From VGRW01 sp031396695 (lineage in GTDB: Bacteria; Myxococcota_A; UBA9160; SZUA-336): a stretch of 64,000 bases of DNA. Location of the stretch: positions 1 to 64,000 of the forward strand of contig JANNLG010000202.1 of assembly GCA_031396695.1 (NCBI GenBank), written 5' to 3'. The position numbers were made by a program, and so were the translations under genes. This document shows, piece after piece, positions 16,671-25,296 of this stretch; the stretch's first letter is position 1, and every line of letters begins with the position of its first letter. The notes below the pieces were generated by a model, which saw nothing but the letters and a program-made list of their open reading frames with translations, did no database searches and was not told where the DNA came from.

Positions 16671-17342
16671 ATGGAGAAGCTCGTCTACGTCCTGTTCGGT
16701 CCCGTGTCTGCGGCGCCCACATCGCTCGCGCGTGAGCTCGAAGCGCACGGCGCGCGCCGCATCGCGGTGAACGTCTCCGACGCGAGCGTGGCCGCGAAGC
16801 TCGGCGCGCGCATCACACGCCTCGAGCCCACGCTCGGCGCGGTCGTGTCGTTCTGGCTCGAATCGAACCTCGAGCGCGCGGCACTCGAGCAAACGCTGCG
16901 CGGTGCGTCGCCGCAGATCGCGGGCTTTTCGGTGCTCGAGTCGGTCGCGCTCGCGAACAGCACGCACACTTCGCCGAAGTCGCAGCGCACGCCGGGCATC
17001 AACATGATCGCGTGCATCGCGCCGAAAGCGGGCCAGCCGCTCGACGCCTGGCTCGAGCACTGGCTCGAGGAGCACCGCCGCGTCGCGCTCGAGACGCAGG
17101 CCACGTACGCCTACGTGCGCAACATCGTGGTGCGCGCGCTGACGCCCGGCGCGCCGCCGTGGCGGGGCATCGTCGAAGAAGGGTTCGCTCACGACGCGGT
17201 CGGCGACCCGATGCTCTGGTACAAGGCGGGTGGCTCGCAGGAGACTCTGCGAGCGAACCTCGGTCGCATGATCGCGAGCTGTCAGAAGTTCCTCGACCTC
17301 GAGCGCGTCGAGTCACATCCGATGAGCGAGTACCTGTTCTGA
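16671..17342 (+). CDS. EthD-domain protein
   Basis: A 223-residue protein with two ferredoxin-like alpha/beta halves. The second half carries the EthD signature W-L-E-H-W-L-E-E-H-R-R-V-A-L followed by Y-V-R-N near residues 124-146. EthD proteins are small dimeric alpha/beta-barrel proteins linked to degradation of ethers, aromatics or polyketides; most lack a proven activity. The protein lacks a signal peptide. It starts 23 bases after the tRNA and converges with the acyl-CoA ligase gene, with a strong hairpin between them. Confidence 0.75.
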   Translation: MEKLVYVLFGPVSAAPTSLARELEAHGARRIAVNVSDASVAAKLGARITRLEPTLGAVVSFWLESNLERAALEQTLRGASPQIAGFSVLESVALANSTHTSPKSQRTPGINMIACIAPKAGQPLDAWLEHWLEEHRRVALETQATYAYVRNIVVRALTPGAPPWRGIVEEGFAHDAVGDPMLWYKAGGSQETLRANLGRMIASCQKFLDLERVESHPMSEYLF

Positions 17343-17391
17343 TTGACTTCGCTCGCCTGCGGCTCGCTGCGCGCGCACTCGGCGCTTGCGT

Positions 17392-17419
17392 CCCTGCGCG
17401 AAGGCGGCTTCGCGCAGGG
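17392..17419. terminator. perfect 12-bp hairpin between convergent genes
   Basis: CCCTGCGCGAAG (17392-17403) pairs perfectly with CTTCGCGCAGGG (17408-17419) around a GCGG loop. It fills the gap between the EthD stop (17342) and the acyl-CoA ligase stop (17421). There is no T-run, so it may act as an mRNA-stabilising or factor-assisted bidirectional terminator. Confidence 0.45.
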
Positions 17420-17420
17420 C

Positions 17421-19061
17421 CTAGCCCTTGCGCAGGTCCGGCAGCAGGTAGCCCTCGGCGCTCAACCGCGCGCGGATCGCTTTCTTGTCGAGCTTGCCGG
17501 TCGAGGTGAGCGGCACCGCGTCGACGAACAGGATCTCGTCGGGGAGCTGCCACTTGGCGAAGCCGGCCGCGCAGTGCGCGGCGACGTCGGCGGCAGAGAC
17601 CTCGCTCGCGGCCGCTCGCACGACCAGCGCGACCGGCCGCTCGTCCCACTTCGGGTGCGGCTGCGCGACGACCGCGGCCGCGGCGACACCGGGAAGTGAC
17701 ACGATGTGGTTCTCGATATCGACCGAGGAGATCCATTCGCCGCCCGACTTGATCAGGTCCTTCGAGCGGTCCGCGATGATCAGGTACTCGTCGGCGTCGA
17801 TCTTGGCGACGTCGCCGGTCACCAGCCAGCCGTCGTGGAACTTCTCGGGCTGCGGATCGTTGAAGTATTCCGAGCAGATCCACGGCCCGCGGATCAGCAG
17901 GTTCCCCGCCGCGCGGCCGTCGTGCGGGAGCGGCTTCCAGTCGTCGTCGACGATCTCGATCTCGAGCCCGGGCATGAGCAGGCCCGCCTTCGCGACATTC
18001 TCGAACTGCGCGTCGAGCGAGAGCTCGCGATGCTTGCGCTTGGCCACGCGGCGCGAGAGCGTGCCGAGCGGGTTGGTCTCGGTCATGCCCCAGCCCTGGA
18101 TCATCTCGACGCCGAGCCGGTCGTAGTACCAGCGCATCAGCGAGACCGGCGGCGCGGAACCGCCGCAGGTGAGTCGCTGGAGGTTCGACAGATCCCAGCG
18201 CGCGGGCTCGGCTTCGATCGCGGCGCGCGCGCCCTGCCAGATGGTCGGCACACCCGCGGAGATCGTGACTTCCTCGGCCGCCATCAGATCGAGCAACGCC
18301 TTCGGATCCATGAAGCGGTGCGGCATGACCTGCTTCGCGCCGAGCATCGTGGCGCTGAAAGGCAGACCCCAGCCCATCGCGTGAAACATGGGCACGATGC
18401 CGCACACGCTGTCCGTTCCCGACAGACTCATGGCGTCGGTCATCGACTGCGCCATCGTGTGCAGATAGGTCGAGCGGTGCGTGTACATCACGCCCTTCGG
18501 ATTGCCGGTGGTGCCGCTCGTGTAGCAGAGGCCCATCGGCGCGTTCTCGTCGAGCTCGGGCCAGCGGTAGTCGATCGGCTCCGACGCGATCCAGTCGTCC
18601 CAGTCGACGGCGTTCTCGAGCTCCGTCTCGAAGCCACCCGACTCGGTAGCGACCACGATCAACTCCACGCTCGGCATCTTTCCGCGCAGCCTCTCGAGCA
18701 GCGGCAGCAGGTCAGCGTCGACCAGGATCACGCGGTCCGAGGCGTGGTTCACGATGTACTCGAGCTCGCGCGCCGAAAGCCGGATGTTGAGCGTGTGCAG
18801 GACCGCGCCCATCGAGGGCAGCGCCTGGTACGCCTCGAGGTGACGGCGGCCGTTCCACATGAACGTCGCGACGCGATTGCCGACCGCGATGCCGCGCCGG
18901 CGCAGCGCGTTCGCGAGCTGGCACGCGCGCGCGCGCGTCTGCGCGTAGGTCTGCCGGTGCACACCGTTCGCGGTCGCGGTGACGACCTCTTCGTCGGGAG
19001 CGAGGCGAGCGCCGCGATCGAGCAGGCGCGACAGGAGCAGAGGCGTGCGTTGCATCGTCAT
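17421..19061 (-). CDS. fatty-acyl-CoA synthetase (AMP-forming ligase)
   Basis: A 546-residue ANL-superfamily enzyme that activates a fatty or other carboxylic acid through an acyl-adenylate to its CoA thioester. The AMP-binding P-loop Y-T-S-G-T-T-G-N-P-K-G (about 179-189), the G-W-G-M-T-E-T motif, the T-G-D-V hinge region and the C-terminal T-S-T-G-K-L-D-K-K with its catalytic Lys are all present. It resembles the medium/long-chain ligase group used in beta-oxidation of alkyl or side chains. No beta-oxidation enzymes are adjacent. The ATG at 19061 has GAGAAT six bases upstream and lacks a Shine-Dalgarno. Confidence 0.9.
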   Translation of the reverse strand: MTMQRTPLLLSRLLDRGARLAPDEEVVTATANGVHRQTYAQTRARACQLANALRRRGIAVGNRVATFMWNGRRHLEAYQALPSMGAVLHTLNIRLSARELEYIVNHASDRVILVDADLLPLLERLRGKMPSVELIVVATESGGFETELENAVDWDDWIASEPIDYRWPELDENAPMGLCYTSGTTGNPKGVMYTHRSTYLHTMAQSMTDAMSLSGTDSVCGIVPMFHAMGWGLPFSATMLGAKQVMPHRFMDPKALLDLMAAEEVTISAGVPTIWQGARAAIEAEPARWDLSNLQRLTCGGSAPPVSLMRWYYDRLGVEMIQGWGMTETNPLGTLSRRVAKRKHRELSLDAQFENVAKAGLLMPGLEIEIVDDDWKPLPHDGRAAGNLLIRGPWICSEYFNDPQPEKFHDGWLVTGDVAKIDADEYLIIADRSKDLIKSGGEWISSVDIENHIVSLPGVAAAAVVAQPHPKWDERPVALVVRAAASEVSAADVAAHCAAGFAKWQLPDEILFVDAVPLTSTGKLDKKAIRARLSAEGYLLPDLRKG

Positions 19062-19093
19062 GCCCGCATTCTCGGCGCGGGGATTCGCGCTGT

Positions 19094-20989
19094 CTACTGC
19101 TGCCAGCGACCCGCGAAGCGCAGCCGCCCGCCGGCGTCGTGGAGAATCAGGCGCTGCTCGTCCTGCGTGCGGAAGCGCCCGTTCGCGTCTCGGAACGCGT
19201 AGCTCACGATCAGCCGAAGGTAGACGCGGCCGGCATCCGAACGCGCCTCGTCGATGTCGGCGGCGACCAGCCGGAAGCCGTCGCGACTGCCGGGCGCGCC
19301 GGCGAGCGCGATCGGCTCGTTCGGAAAGCCGAGCTCCGCGAGTCGCGCGCGGTCATTGGTCGCGAGCGCGCCGAGCAAGGCGGTCAGAAAGCGCTCGACC
19401 TCCGGCGTGATCTCGAACTTCGCGACCGACGCCTGCGGCTCGAGCGACGGATCGGCCGCGGCTGGCGGAACGCTCGGTTGCGTCGGAATCACGCGCGGCT
19501 GCGGCGCGGGCAGCGCGGCCGGCGCTGTCGGAGCCGGACTCGCGGGCAGCACCGGTGCCGGTTGGGGAATCGCGGCGACCACGGGCTTCGGGGCGGGCGC
19601 GAGTTCGGGCGTCGCCCCCGGCTTCTCGATCGGATTCTCGATTGGCCTCACCGCGGGCACCGGCTTCGCCGGCGTAGAATGGACGATCGTCGGCGTTCGC
19701 GACGCGCTGCTCGACGGCTCGCTACGCGATGCGGTGTAGCTCCAGAGCGCGAGGCCGAGTCCGACCACCGCGAGCGTGGTGGCCACGCCGACGACCAGCG
19801 AAGTCGCGTCGAGCCCGCGCCGCGCGCGAACCGGCGTCATCCGCGGAATCTGGATCGGCGCGCTCGGTGTCGAGAACGGCTCGCGCTCGAGCGGCGCGGA
19901 CAGCGCGGGCTCTTCGTCGAGCTCCGCCGGCTGCTCGGTCGACGGCGCGTCGGCGATGAGCTCCGCGCCGAGATCGGCGAACGACGCCTCGGCGTCGGGC
20001 TCCGCTTCGCTCTCGACCTCGGGCGTCGCTTCCGGATCCGCGAACGTCTCGCCGAATCCGAGCGCGCCGAGCTCGGCCGCGATCTCCGGCGCACACTCCG
20101 GCGCATCGGGCTCCGGCTCGGGTGCAGGCGCGAACACGGACTCGAAGCCGAGCTCGGGTCCCGGCTCCGGCACGGGCACCGGCTCGAACTCGGGCGGCGC
20201 TTCGGGTTCCGGCGCGTCCGGTTCTGGCGCGTCGGGCAGCACGGCGACGATCACGCTCACGTTGTCGGGACCGCCGTTCGAGTTCGCCGCGTCGACCAGC
20301 GCGCACGCGGCCACGTCGGGAACGCCGGTCTTGAGCGCGCGCGCAAGCACGCTGTCGGCGACGCAGCCGTGCAATCCGTCCGAGCACAGCAGAAGCCGGT
20401 CGCCGGGTTGCAGATCGATCGGGAGCAGATCGACCACCACGTCGGGCGTCTGGCCGAGCGCGCGGGTCAGCTCGTGACGGCGCGGATGCGTCTTCGCGGC
20501 GTCGGCGGTGATCACGCCGATCGAGATCCACTCGGCCATCAGCGAGTGATCCTGCGTGAGCTGCTCGAGCTTGCCGTCGCGCTGGCGGTACAAGCGACTG
20601 TCGCCGACCCACGCGACCCACGCGCTCCCATTCGGCGCGAGCAGAGCGACCACCGCGGTCGTGCCCATTCCGCGCAGCTCGGGATTCGCGAGCGCGTGCG
20701 AGTAGACCTCTTCGTTCGCGAGCTCGAGTCCGCGAATCAGGCGTTGCTCGGGTGTCCCGTGCGGCTCGCGGAACACGCGCTCGATCGTCTTCAGACAGAT
20801 CTTGGCCGCGGTCTCGCCGCCGCGATGTCCGCCCATTCCGTCCGCGACCAAGAGCAGCCGTTCGCGCGAGCTGTTCTCGACCAGCGCGACGGCGTCCTGG
20901 TTCTCCGCGCGCACGCGTCCGGCGTCCGAGAGCGACGCGAGTGCGATCGCCTCGGAGCCGGGCGCGCCACGCGCGTCGAGCTCCTGCAT
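19094..20989 (-). CDS. membrane-tethered PP2C-type Ser/Thr phosphatase with extracytoplasmic C-domain
   Basis: A 631-residue protein. Residues about 15-245 form a complete PP2C domain with R-A-E-N-Q-D, A-D-G-M-G-G-H, G-M-G-T-T, W-V-G-D-S-R, C-S-D-G-L and G-G-P-D-N-V. A Pro/Glu/Asp-rich linker follows (about 250-380), then one membrane helix (about 391-418), a Pro/Ala-rich stretch and a folded C-terminal domain of about 110 residues (about 520-631). It would remove phosphate from Ser/Thr proteins in the cytoplasm, with a possible sensor outside. No Ser/Thr kinase or FHA gene is nearby. The ATG at 20989 is the first start after the MATE stop; upstream sequence in frame is antisense-like. Confidence 0.88.
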   Translation of the reverse strand: MQELDARGAPGSEAIALASLSDAGRVRAENQDAVALVENSSRERLLLVADGMGGHRGGETAAKICLKTIERVFREPHGTPEQRLIRGLELANEEVYSHALANPELRGMGTTAVVALLAPNGSAWVAWVGDSRLYRQRDGKLEQLTQDHSLMAEWISIGVITADAAKTHPRRHELTRALGQTPDVVVDLLPIDLQPGDRLLLCSDGLHGCVADSVLARALKTGVPDVAACALVDAANSNGGPDNVSVIVAVLPDAPEPDAPEPEAPPEFEPVPVPEPGPELGFESVFAPAPEPEPDAPECAPEIAAELGALGFGETFADPEATPEVESEAEPDAEASFADLGAELIADAPSTEQPAELDEEPALSAPLEREPFSTPSAPIQIPRMTPVRARRGLDATSLVVGVATTLAVVGLGLALWSYTASRSEPSSSASRTPTIVHSTPAKPVPAVRPIENPIEKPGATPELAPAPKPVVAAIPQPAPVLPASPAPTAPAALPAPQPRVIPTQPSVPPAAADPSLEPQASVAKFEITPEVERFLTALLGALATNDRARLAELGFPNEPIALAGAPGSRDGFRLVAADIDEARSDAGRVYLRLIVSYAFRDANGRFRTQDEQRLILHDAGGRLRFAGRWQQ

Positions 20990-21018
20990 CTCGCGCTTAT
21001 CGACCGAAGAGCGCGGCT

Positions 21019-22392
21019 TTAGATGCGCACCGTCCGCCAGTGGCCGGCGCGGAAGCGCAGCACCAGCGCGAGCGAAAGCACGAACACGTAAACGAGCTCT
21101 CCGATCCAGGCGCCGAACACGCCCCCCTCGAGCCAGATGGCGAACACGTACACGGCTGGCAGCCGCAGCGCCCAGGCGAGCGTGGCCTGCACCGCGAACG
21201 GCCAGGTCGTGTCGCCCGCTCCGCGCAATGAGCCGCCGGCGACGATGCCGATGGCGTCGATCACCTGGAAGAACGCGCCCAGCATCAGGAGCGGCCGCGC
21301 CAGCTCGAGCACGCGCGGATCGGTGGTGAAGATCGACAGCAGCGCTTCGGGCGCGGCCACGAACAGGATCGTCACCAGCGCCGCCAGACCGAGCGCGAGC
21401 GCCTGCGCCGATCGGTAGCTGCGTTCCGACGCGTCCAGGTCGCGCGCGCCGATGTAGCGGCCCACCAGCGTCCCCGACGCCAACGCGATCGCGATCGCCT
21501 GCATGAACGAGACGGACAGGAGCTGCAGCATCGCCTGGCTCGCCGCCATCGACAGGTCGCCCATGCGCGCGATCACCGAGCCGAAGATCGCGAAGGTGGC
21601 CATGTCGAGCAGCCACTGCCCGCCGATCGGCGCGCTGGTGCGCAGGAAGCGACCCATCTTCTCGCGTTCCGGACGACACGGCGACGTGTTGTAGCGCCTG
21701 CGCATCGAGCGCCGAAACGCTGCGGCGCCGAGCAGGCCGAGAATCGTCCAGCTCCCGGCCGACATGGCGATGCCCGCACCGGCGACACCGATCTGCGGCA
21801 GCCCGAACTCACCGAAGATCAGGGCGTACGCGAGCGCGACGTTGACGGCGATCCCGCCGAGCGACGCGAACAGCGGCGTGCGCGTGTCGCCGATGCCGCG
21901 GAAGAAGCTCATCAGCACGAAGTTCGCGACCACGGCCGGTCCGCCCGGCAGGCGCGCATAGCCGTACTGGACGGCTGCCGTCTCGAGCTCGGGCGAAGGA
22001 CCGATCGCCGCGATCAGGAGCGGATAGAACAGCGCCACTGCGAACATCCAGACCGTCATGGCGGGAACGAGCAGCCAGATCGCCTGCCAGATCCACGGTC
22101 CGCAGAGCTGCCGCTCGTCCGCGCCGTCGTGACGCGACACGAACGCCTGTACGCCCTGCCCGGTGCCGGTGAACGGCACGAACAGCGTCCAGATCCAGAT
22201 GCCCGAGAAGCCGATCGCGCCCAGCTCGGTCGCGCCGAGCCGGCCGACCATCGCGGAGTCGATCAGCTGCATGATCGTCTCCGAGATCGTCTGCACGATC
22301 ACCGGAAACGCGAGATACGCGACTTCGCCGACGCTCCCCTTCTGGGAAACGAGGGCGCTGCTGTCGCTCGGAGTGCCTACTTGAACCGACAT
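21019..22392 (-). CDS. MATE-family efflux transporter
   Basis: A 457-residue, 12-helix MatE protein. The first MatE repeat begins near residue 25 (AFPVIVQTISETIMQLIDSA) with the conserved V-G-R-L-G; a second repeat starts near 240 (RTSAPIGGQWLLDMATFAIF). These carriers export cationic drugs or metabolites in exchange for Na+ or H+. Length and topology are normal. The gene starts 291 bases from the divergent siderophore-synthetase-like gene; its leader contains a short ORF with a good ribosome binding site and a 13-bp hairpin, which may regulate it. Confidence 0.9.
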   Translation of the reverse strand: MSVQVGTPSDSSALVSQKGSVGEVAYLAFPVIVQTISETIMQLIDSAMVGRLGATELGAIGFSGIWIWTLFVPFTGTGQGVQAFVSRHDGADERQLCGPWIWQAIWLLVPAMTVWMFAVALFYPLLIAAIGPSPELETAAVQYGYARLPGGPAVVANFVLMSFFRGIGDTRTPLFASLGGIAVNVALAYALIFGEFGLPQIGVAGAGIAMSAGSWTILGLLGAAAFRRSMRRRYNTSPCRPEREKMGRFLRTSAPIGGQWLLDMATFAIFGSVIARMGDLSMAASQAMLQLLSVSFMQAIAIALASGTLVGRYIGARDLDASERSYRSAQALALGLAALVTILFVAAPEALLSIFTTDPRVLELARPLLMLGAFFQVIDAIGIVAGGSLRGAGDTTWPFAVQATLAWALRLPAVYVFAIWLEGGVFGAWIGELVYVFVLSLALVLRFRAGHWRTVRI

Positions 22393-22411
22393 GGAGAACC
22401 TGCCAGGAATG

Positions 22412-22449
22412 CCGAAGGCCGCGGTCGCTCTCGCGTCCGCGGCCTTCGG
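22412..22449 (-). repeat. 13-bp perfect inverted repeat in the MATE gene leader
   Basis: CCGAAGGCCGCGG (22412-22424) and CCGCGGCCTTCGG (22437-22449) are perfect complements around a 12-base loop, ending 20 bases before the MATE ATG. In the transcript this would be a very stable stem close to the ribosome site. No T-run follows on either strand. It could be an attenuator, a translational switch or a protein-binding palindrome. Confidence 0.55.
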
Positions 22450-22470
22450 TGAGTCCCGTTTCGGGGATGG

Positions 22471-22578
22471 TCAGATCGAGGCGGACGCGTCTGTCCTCTG
22501 TGCGCGGTTGCCGACGAATCGCGCGGCGGTGCGCGAATTCGACGGCTTGGGGCGCGCGACGGCGTTGCTGTTCATCAT
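22471..22578 (-). CDS. candidate 35-residue leader peptide
   Basis: A small ORF begins at the first of two adjacent ATGs (22578). A canonical GGAGG lies seven bases upstream (22586-22590), which stands out because strong Shine-Dalgarno sequences are not universal here. The product is basic and Ser/Arg/Ala-rich, with no recognised domain or membrane helix. It ends 78 bases before the MATE start, and the hairpin at 22412-22449 lies between. It may be a leader peptide for attenuation, a small protein, or chance. Confidence 0.3.
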   Translation of the reverse strand: MMNSNAVARPKPSNSRTAARFVGNRAQRTDASASI

Positions 22579-22683
22579 CGTTGCGCCTCCATTCCTCGGA
22601 CCGACGGCCGAGCTTATCCCGCGCGCCGCGCGGAAGCAACGCCCGTCTACTTCCCGGACCCGGTTGCCGAAGCAGAAGGGGTC

Positions 22684-23775
22684 GTGGCCCCCCACCACCC
22701 CCCCGTTCCCTGGCCGCACTGCCCCGCCCCTTGGGCGCAGTGTGTTCTGCAATGGCTCCTCTGGGAGGAGCAGAGCAACTTCTCCGGCTTCCGCACGACC
22801 ACCCGCAGCGTCGAGCTCGAGGTCTCGCGCGTCGAGCGCCGACTCGTGCAGCTCGAGACGGCCGGCCCGATCCCGCGCGCGATCGCCGAGCGCGTGTTCG
22901 CGGGCGACCACGTGCTGTTCCCCAAGCACCCGCTGAACCGCGACGAGGGCGTGGCCTTCCGCGACGCCCCGGTGTCGGAGCGCTGGCGCGCGCGCTTCAC
23001 GTCGTCGCGCACGCTCGTGGTCTGGGACGGGAGCGGCTCGACCCGCCCGTTCGCCGTCAAGCTCGCGACCGACCATCCCCACACGGACGTGTGTCAGCCC
23101 GAGAAGACCAAGCTCCGCGAGGAGGTGCGAGAGGCGCTGCTGTTCGCCGCGCACGTGCGCGAGGTCGACACCCGGCTCGGTCGCGATCCGGCGCTGCTCC
23201 TGCTCGTGGAATCGATCGGCGTGTCCGTGCCCGGCTCCGAGACGGGGCTGCTCGTGCGCGATCTCGCGCCGCTCTGCGACGGGAATTTCTACCTGCCGGC
23301 CTTCAGCATCCCGTTCGTGGGTGCGGCGATCGCGGCCGCGGCCGGCGAGTCGTTCGCGGGCTTCTGGGGCGCGGGCTACGCCGAGCCGGTCGGCCGCGCG
23401 AAGGCGAAACTGCTCGCGCGCTACGGGCTCCAGTACCAAACGCCGAACCCGCAGAACATCCTCGTGCAGCTCGACGCCCGCTTGCGCCCGACCGGCACGG
23501 TCGTGCTGCGCGATCTGGCGGACACCGACTTCGTCACCGACTCGGACCGCGAGTGCGGAGCAAAGTGGACGCGGCTCACCGCCAAGCTCGCGCCCGAGAC
23601 GGCGAACTCGTTCTGGGCGTTCGAGCAGGCGCCGGACTCACCCGCCGATCCGGCCACGCTCGAGTCCTGGTACAAGCGACACGATCGCGCGTACCTCGAC
23701 GAGCTGCGCCGCCAGCGCGACCTGCCGAGCTGCGATTCGCTCGACACGCTCGCGAAGCTGCTCGCGCGCGCGTAG
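22684..23775 (+). CDS. hypothetical protein with faint IucA/IucC (siderophore synthetase) resemblance
   Basis: A 363-residue protein. The segment from about 235 on (L-A-R-Y-G-L-Q-Y...N-P-Q-N-I-L-V-Q-L-D...V-V-L-R-D-L-A-D) recalls the H-x-Q-N...V-x-R-D core of NRPS-independent siderophore synthetases, and an earlier V-K-L-A-T-D...T segment recalls their nucleotide site. The protein is much shorter than the usual 580-620 residues, and the first His of the motif is Asn. It may be a distant or single-lobe relative. The start is a GTG with AGAAGGGG just upstream; the first 30 residues are Pro/His/Trp/Cys-rich and odd. Divergent from the MATE exporter, which would suit a siderophore role if the family call holds. 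Confidence 0.45.
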   Translation: MAPHHPPVPWPHCPAPWAQCVLQWLLWEEQSNFSGFRTTTRSVELEVSRVERRLVQLETAGPIPRAIAERVFAGDHVLFPKHPLNRDEGVAFRDAPVSERWRARFTSSRTLVVWDGSGSTRPFAVKLATDHPHTDVCQPEKTKLREEVREALLFAAHVREVDTRLGRDPALLLLVESIGVSVPGSETGLLVRDLAPLCDGNFYLPAFSIPFVGAAIAAAAGESFAGFWGAGYAEPVGRAKAKLLARYGLQYQTPNPQNILVQLDARLRPTGTVVLRDLADTDFVTDSDRECGAKWTRLTAKLAPETANSFWAFEQAPDSPADPATLESWYKRHDRAYLDELRRQRDLPSCDSLDTLAKLLARA

Positions 23776-23784
23776 CTTCGGGGC

Positions 23785-24999
23785 GTGTCCGCGCCCACCG
23801 TCACCGTCCGGCTCACCCACTCCGCCGAGCGGATCGTGCGCATGGAGCACCCGTGGCTGTACGCCGAAAGCATCCGATCGGCGTCGCGCGACGGCGAGTC
23901 CGGCGACCTGGCGGTGATGTTCGATCACAAGCAGAAGCTGCTCGCGCTCGGGCTCTGGGATCCGGACTCGGCCATCCGCATCCGCGTCCTGCACCGCGGC
24001 AAGCCGCGCCCGATCGATCGCACGTTCTTCGCCGAACGGATTCGCGACGCGCTCGCGCTGCGCGCGCCGCTCGAAGCCGAGGGCACGACCGGTTTTCGCG
24101 TCGTGAACGGCGAGAGCGATGGACTTCCCGGTCTCGTGCTAGATCGCTACGCAAGGACGCTGGTGCTGAAGCTCTACACCTCCGCGTGGCTGCCGCACCT
24201 GCCGGAGGTGCGCGCGGCGATCGACGAGGTGCTCGCTCCCGAGCGGCTCGTGCTGCGGCTCGCGCGCGCGATCGCGCACGCCTGTGAAGAGCGCGCGGGC
24301 CTTGCGGACGGCGCGCTCTTGTCCGGCCCGAAGCTCGACGGGCCGGTGATCTTCGCCGAGAACGGCCTGCTCTTCCGCTGCGATCCCGTTTACGGACAGA
24401 AGACGGGCTTCTTCCTCGACCAGCGCGAGAACCGCGCGCGCGTGGGCGAGCTCGCGCGCGGCAAGCGCGTGCTGAACGCGTTCTCGTACACCGGCGGATT
24501 CTCGCTCTACGCCGCGCGCGGCGGCGCGAGCGAAGTGGTGTCGCTCGACTCGAGTCGCGCCGCGCTCGACGAGGCGCGCGAGAACTTCGCCTTGAACGCG
24601 AACCTGCCCGAGGTCGCGAGCGCCACGCACACGTGCCTGTGCGACGACGCCTTCAGCGCGCTCGCGCGGCTTCACCAGGAGGGACGAAGCTTCGAGCTGA
24701 TCGTGCTCGACCCGCCGGCCTTCGCGAAGTCGCGCGAAGAAGTGGGTTCGGCGCTCTCCGCCTACGCGAAGCTCGCCGAGCTCGGTTGTGGCGTGCTCGC
24801 GCCCGGCGGCGAGCTGGTGATGGCGTCGTGCTCGGCGCGCATCGACGCGGACGCGCTCGCGGGCGCGATCCGCACCGGCTCCGCGCGCGCGGGACGCAAG
24901 CTCGCCGAGTGGCGGCGCACCGCGCACGCGCTCGACCATCCGGTCCGCTTTCCCGAGGGCGCCTACCTGAAGTGTCTCTGGCTGCGCGCGGCAGGCTGA
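23785..24999 (+). CDS. class I rRNA methyltransferase, RlmI-like
   Basis: A 404-residue protein with the RlmI/YccW architecture. An N-terminal PUA domain (about 5-80, E-H-P-W-L-Y-A-E-S), an EEHEE-type middle region and a C-terminal Rossmann methyltransferase with N-A-F-S-Y-T-G-G-F-S (from about 232) and L-D-P-P-A-F-A-K-S (from about 308) can be seen. E. coli RlmI makes m5C1962 in 23S rRNA. The catalytic Cys is expected in M-A-S-C-S (near 349), which is present. The start is a GTG six bases after TAGCTT, the TAG being the stop of the upstream gene. The gene may be cotranscribed with the upstream IucA-like gene. Confidence 0.85.
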   Translation: MSAPTVTVRLTHSAERIVRMEHPWLYAESIRSASRDGESGDLAVMFDHKQKLLALGLWDPDSAIRIRVLHRGKPRPIDRTFFAERIRDALALRAPLEAEGTTGFRVVNGESDGLPGLVLDRYARTLVLKLYTSAWLPHLPEVRAAIDEVLAPERLVLRLARAIAHACEERAGLADGALLSGPKLDGPVIFAENGLLFRCDPVYGQKTGFFLDQRENRARVGELARGKRVLNAFSYTGGFSLYAARGGASEVVSLDSSRAALDEARENFALNANLPEVASATHTCLCDDAFSALARLHQEGRSFELIVLDPPAFAKSREEVGSALSAYAKLAELGCGVLAPGGELVMASCSARIDADALAGAIRTGSARAGRKLAEWRRTAHALDHPVRFPEGAYLKCLWLRAAG

Positions 25000-25063
25000 A
25001 GTTCTGCGCCCGATGTCGAGCGAAGGTCCGCCCGTGCGTCCTAGTTAGTACAGGGAGGCAGCG

Positions 25064-25252
25064 ATGAAGTTCATGATTCTCATGAGCGACGGCCGGATCA
25101 GCTTCACCGACGGCCCGTTCGCCGAGAGCAAGGAGGTCATCGGAGGCTTCTACATCATCGAAGCGGCTTCGCTCGAAGAGGCGGTCGAATGGGCGCAGCG
25201 CTCTCGCTTCATCGCCGGCTGGAACGAGGTCCGCGCGCTCGCCGAGGACTGA
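25064..25252 (+). CDS. compact YCII-related protein, central part missing
   Basis: A 62-residue protein with the hallmark T-D-G-P-F-A-E-S-K-E of YCII-related (YciI-like, DGPF domain) proteins. Usual members are about 110-125 residues: an N-terminal M-K-x-M-L-L strand, about 45-50 residues of helix and hairpin, then the DGPF strand. Here M-K-F-M-I-L-M runs straight into S-D-G-R-I-S-F, so the middle is absent without loss of frame. The second half (G-G-F-Y-I-I-E-A...A-V-E-W-A) is normal. GGGAGG lies eight bases before the ATG, so it looks expressed. It is either an in-frame deletion or a natural short form. Function of the family is unknown. Confidence 0.7.
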   Translation: MKFMILMSDGRISFTDGPFAESKEVIGGFYIIEAASLEEAVEWAQRSRFIAGWNEVRALAED

Positions 25253-25282
25253 CGGCGCGAGGCGGGCCGAAGCTCGGCGTCG

Positions 25283-25288
25283 TACCAT
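25283..25288 (+). promoter_or_regulatory. candidate -10 element, TACCAT, 8 bases before ATG
   Basis: TACCAT ends eight bases before the cupin ATG at 25297, with no Shine-Dalgarno between. It fits the TAnnnT leaderless pattern seen elsewhere; weaker than the other cases. Confidence 0.35.
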
Positions 25289-25296
25289 GGCACTCG

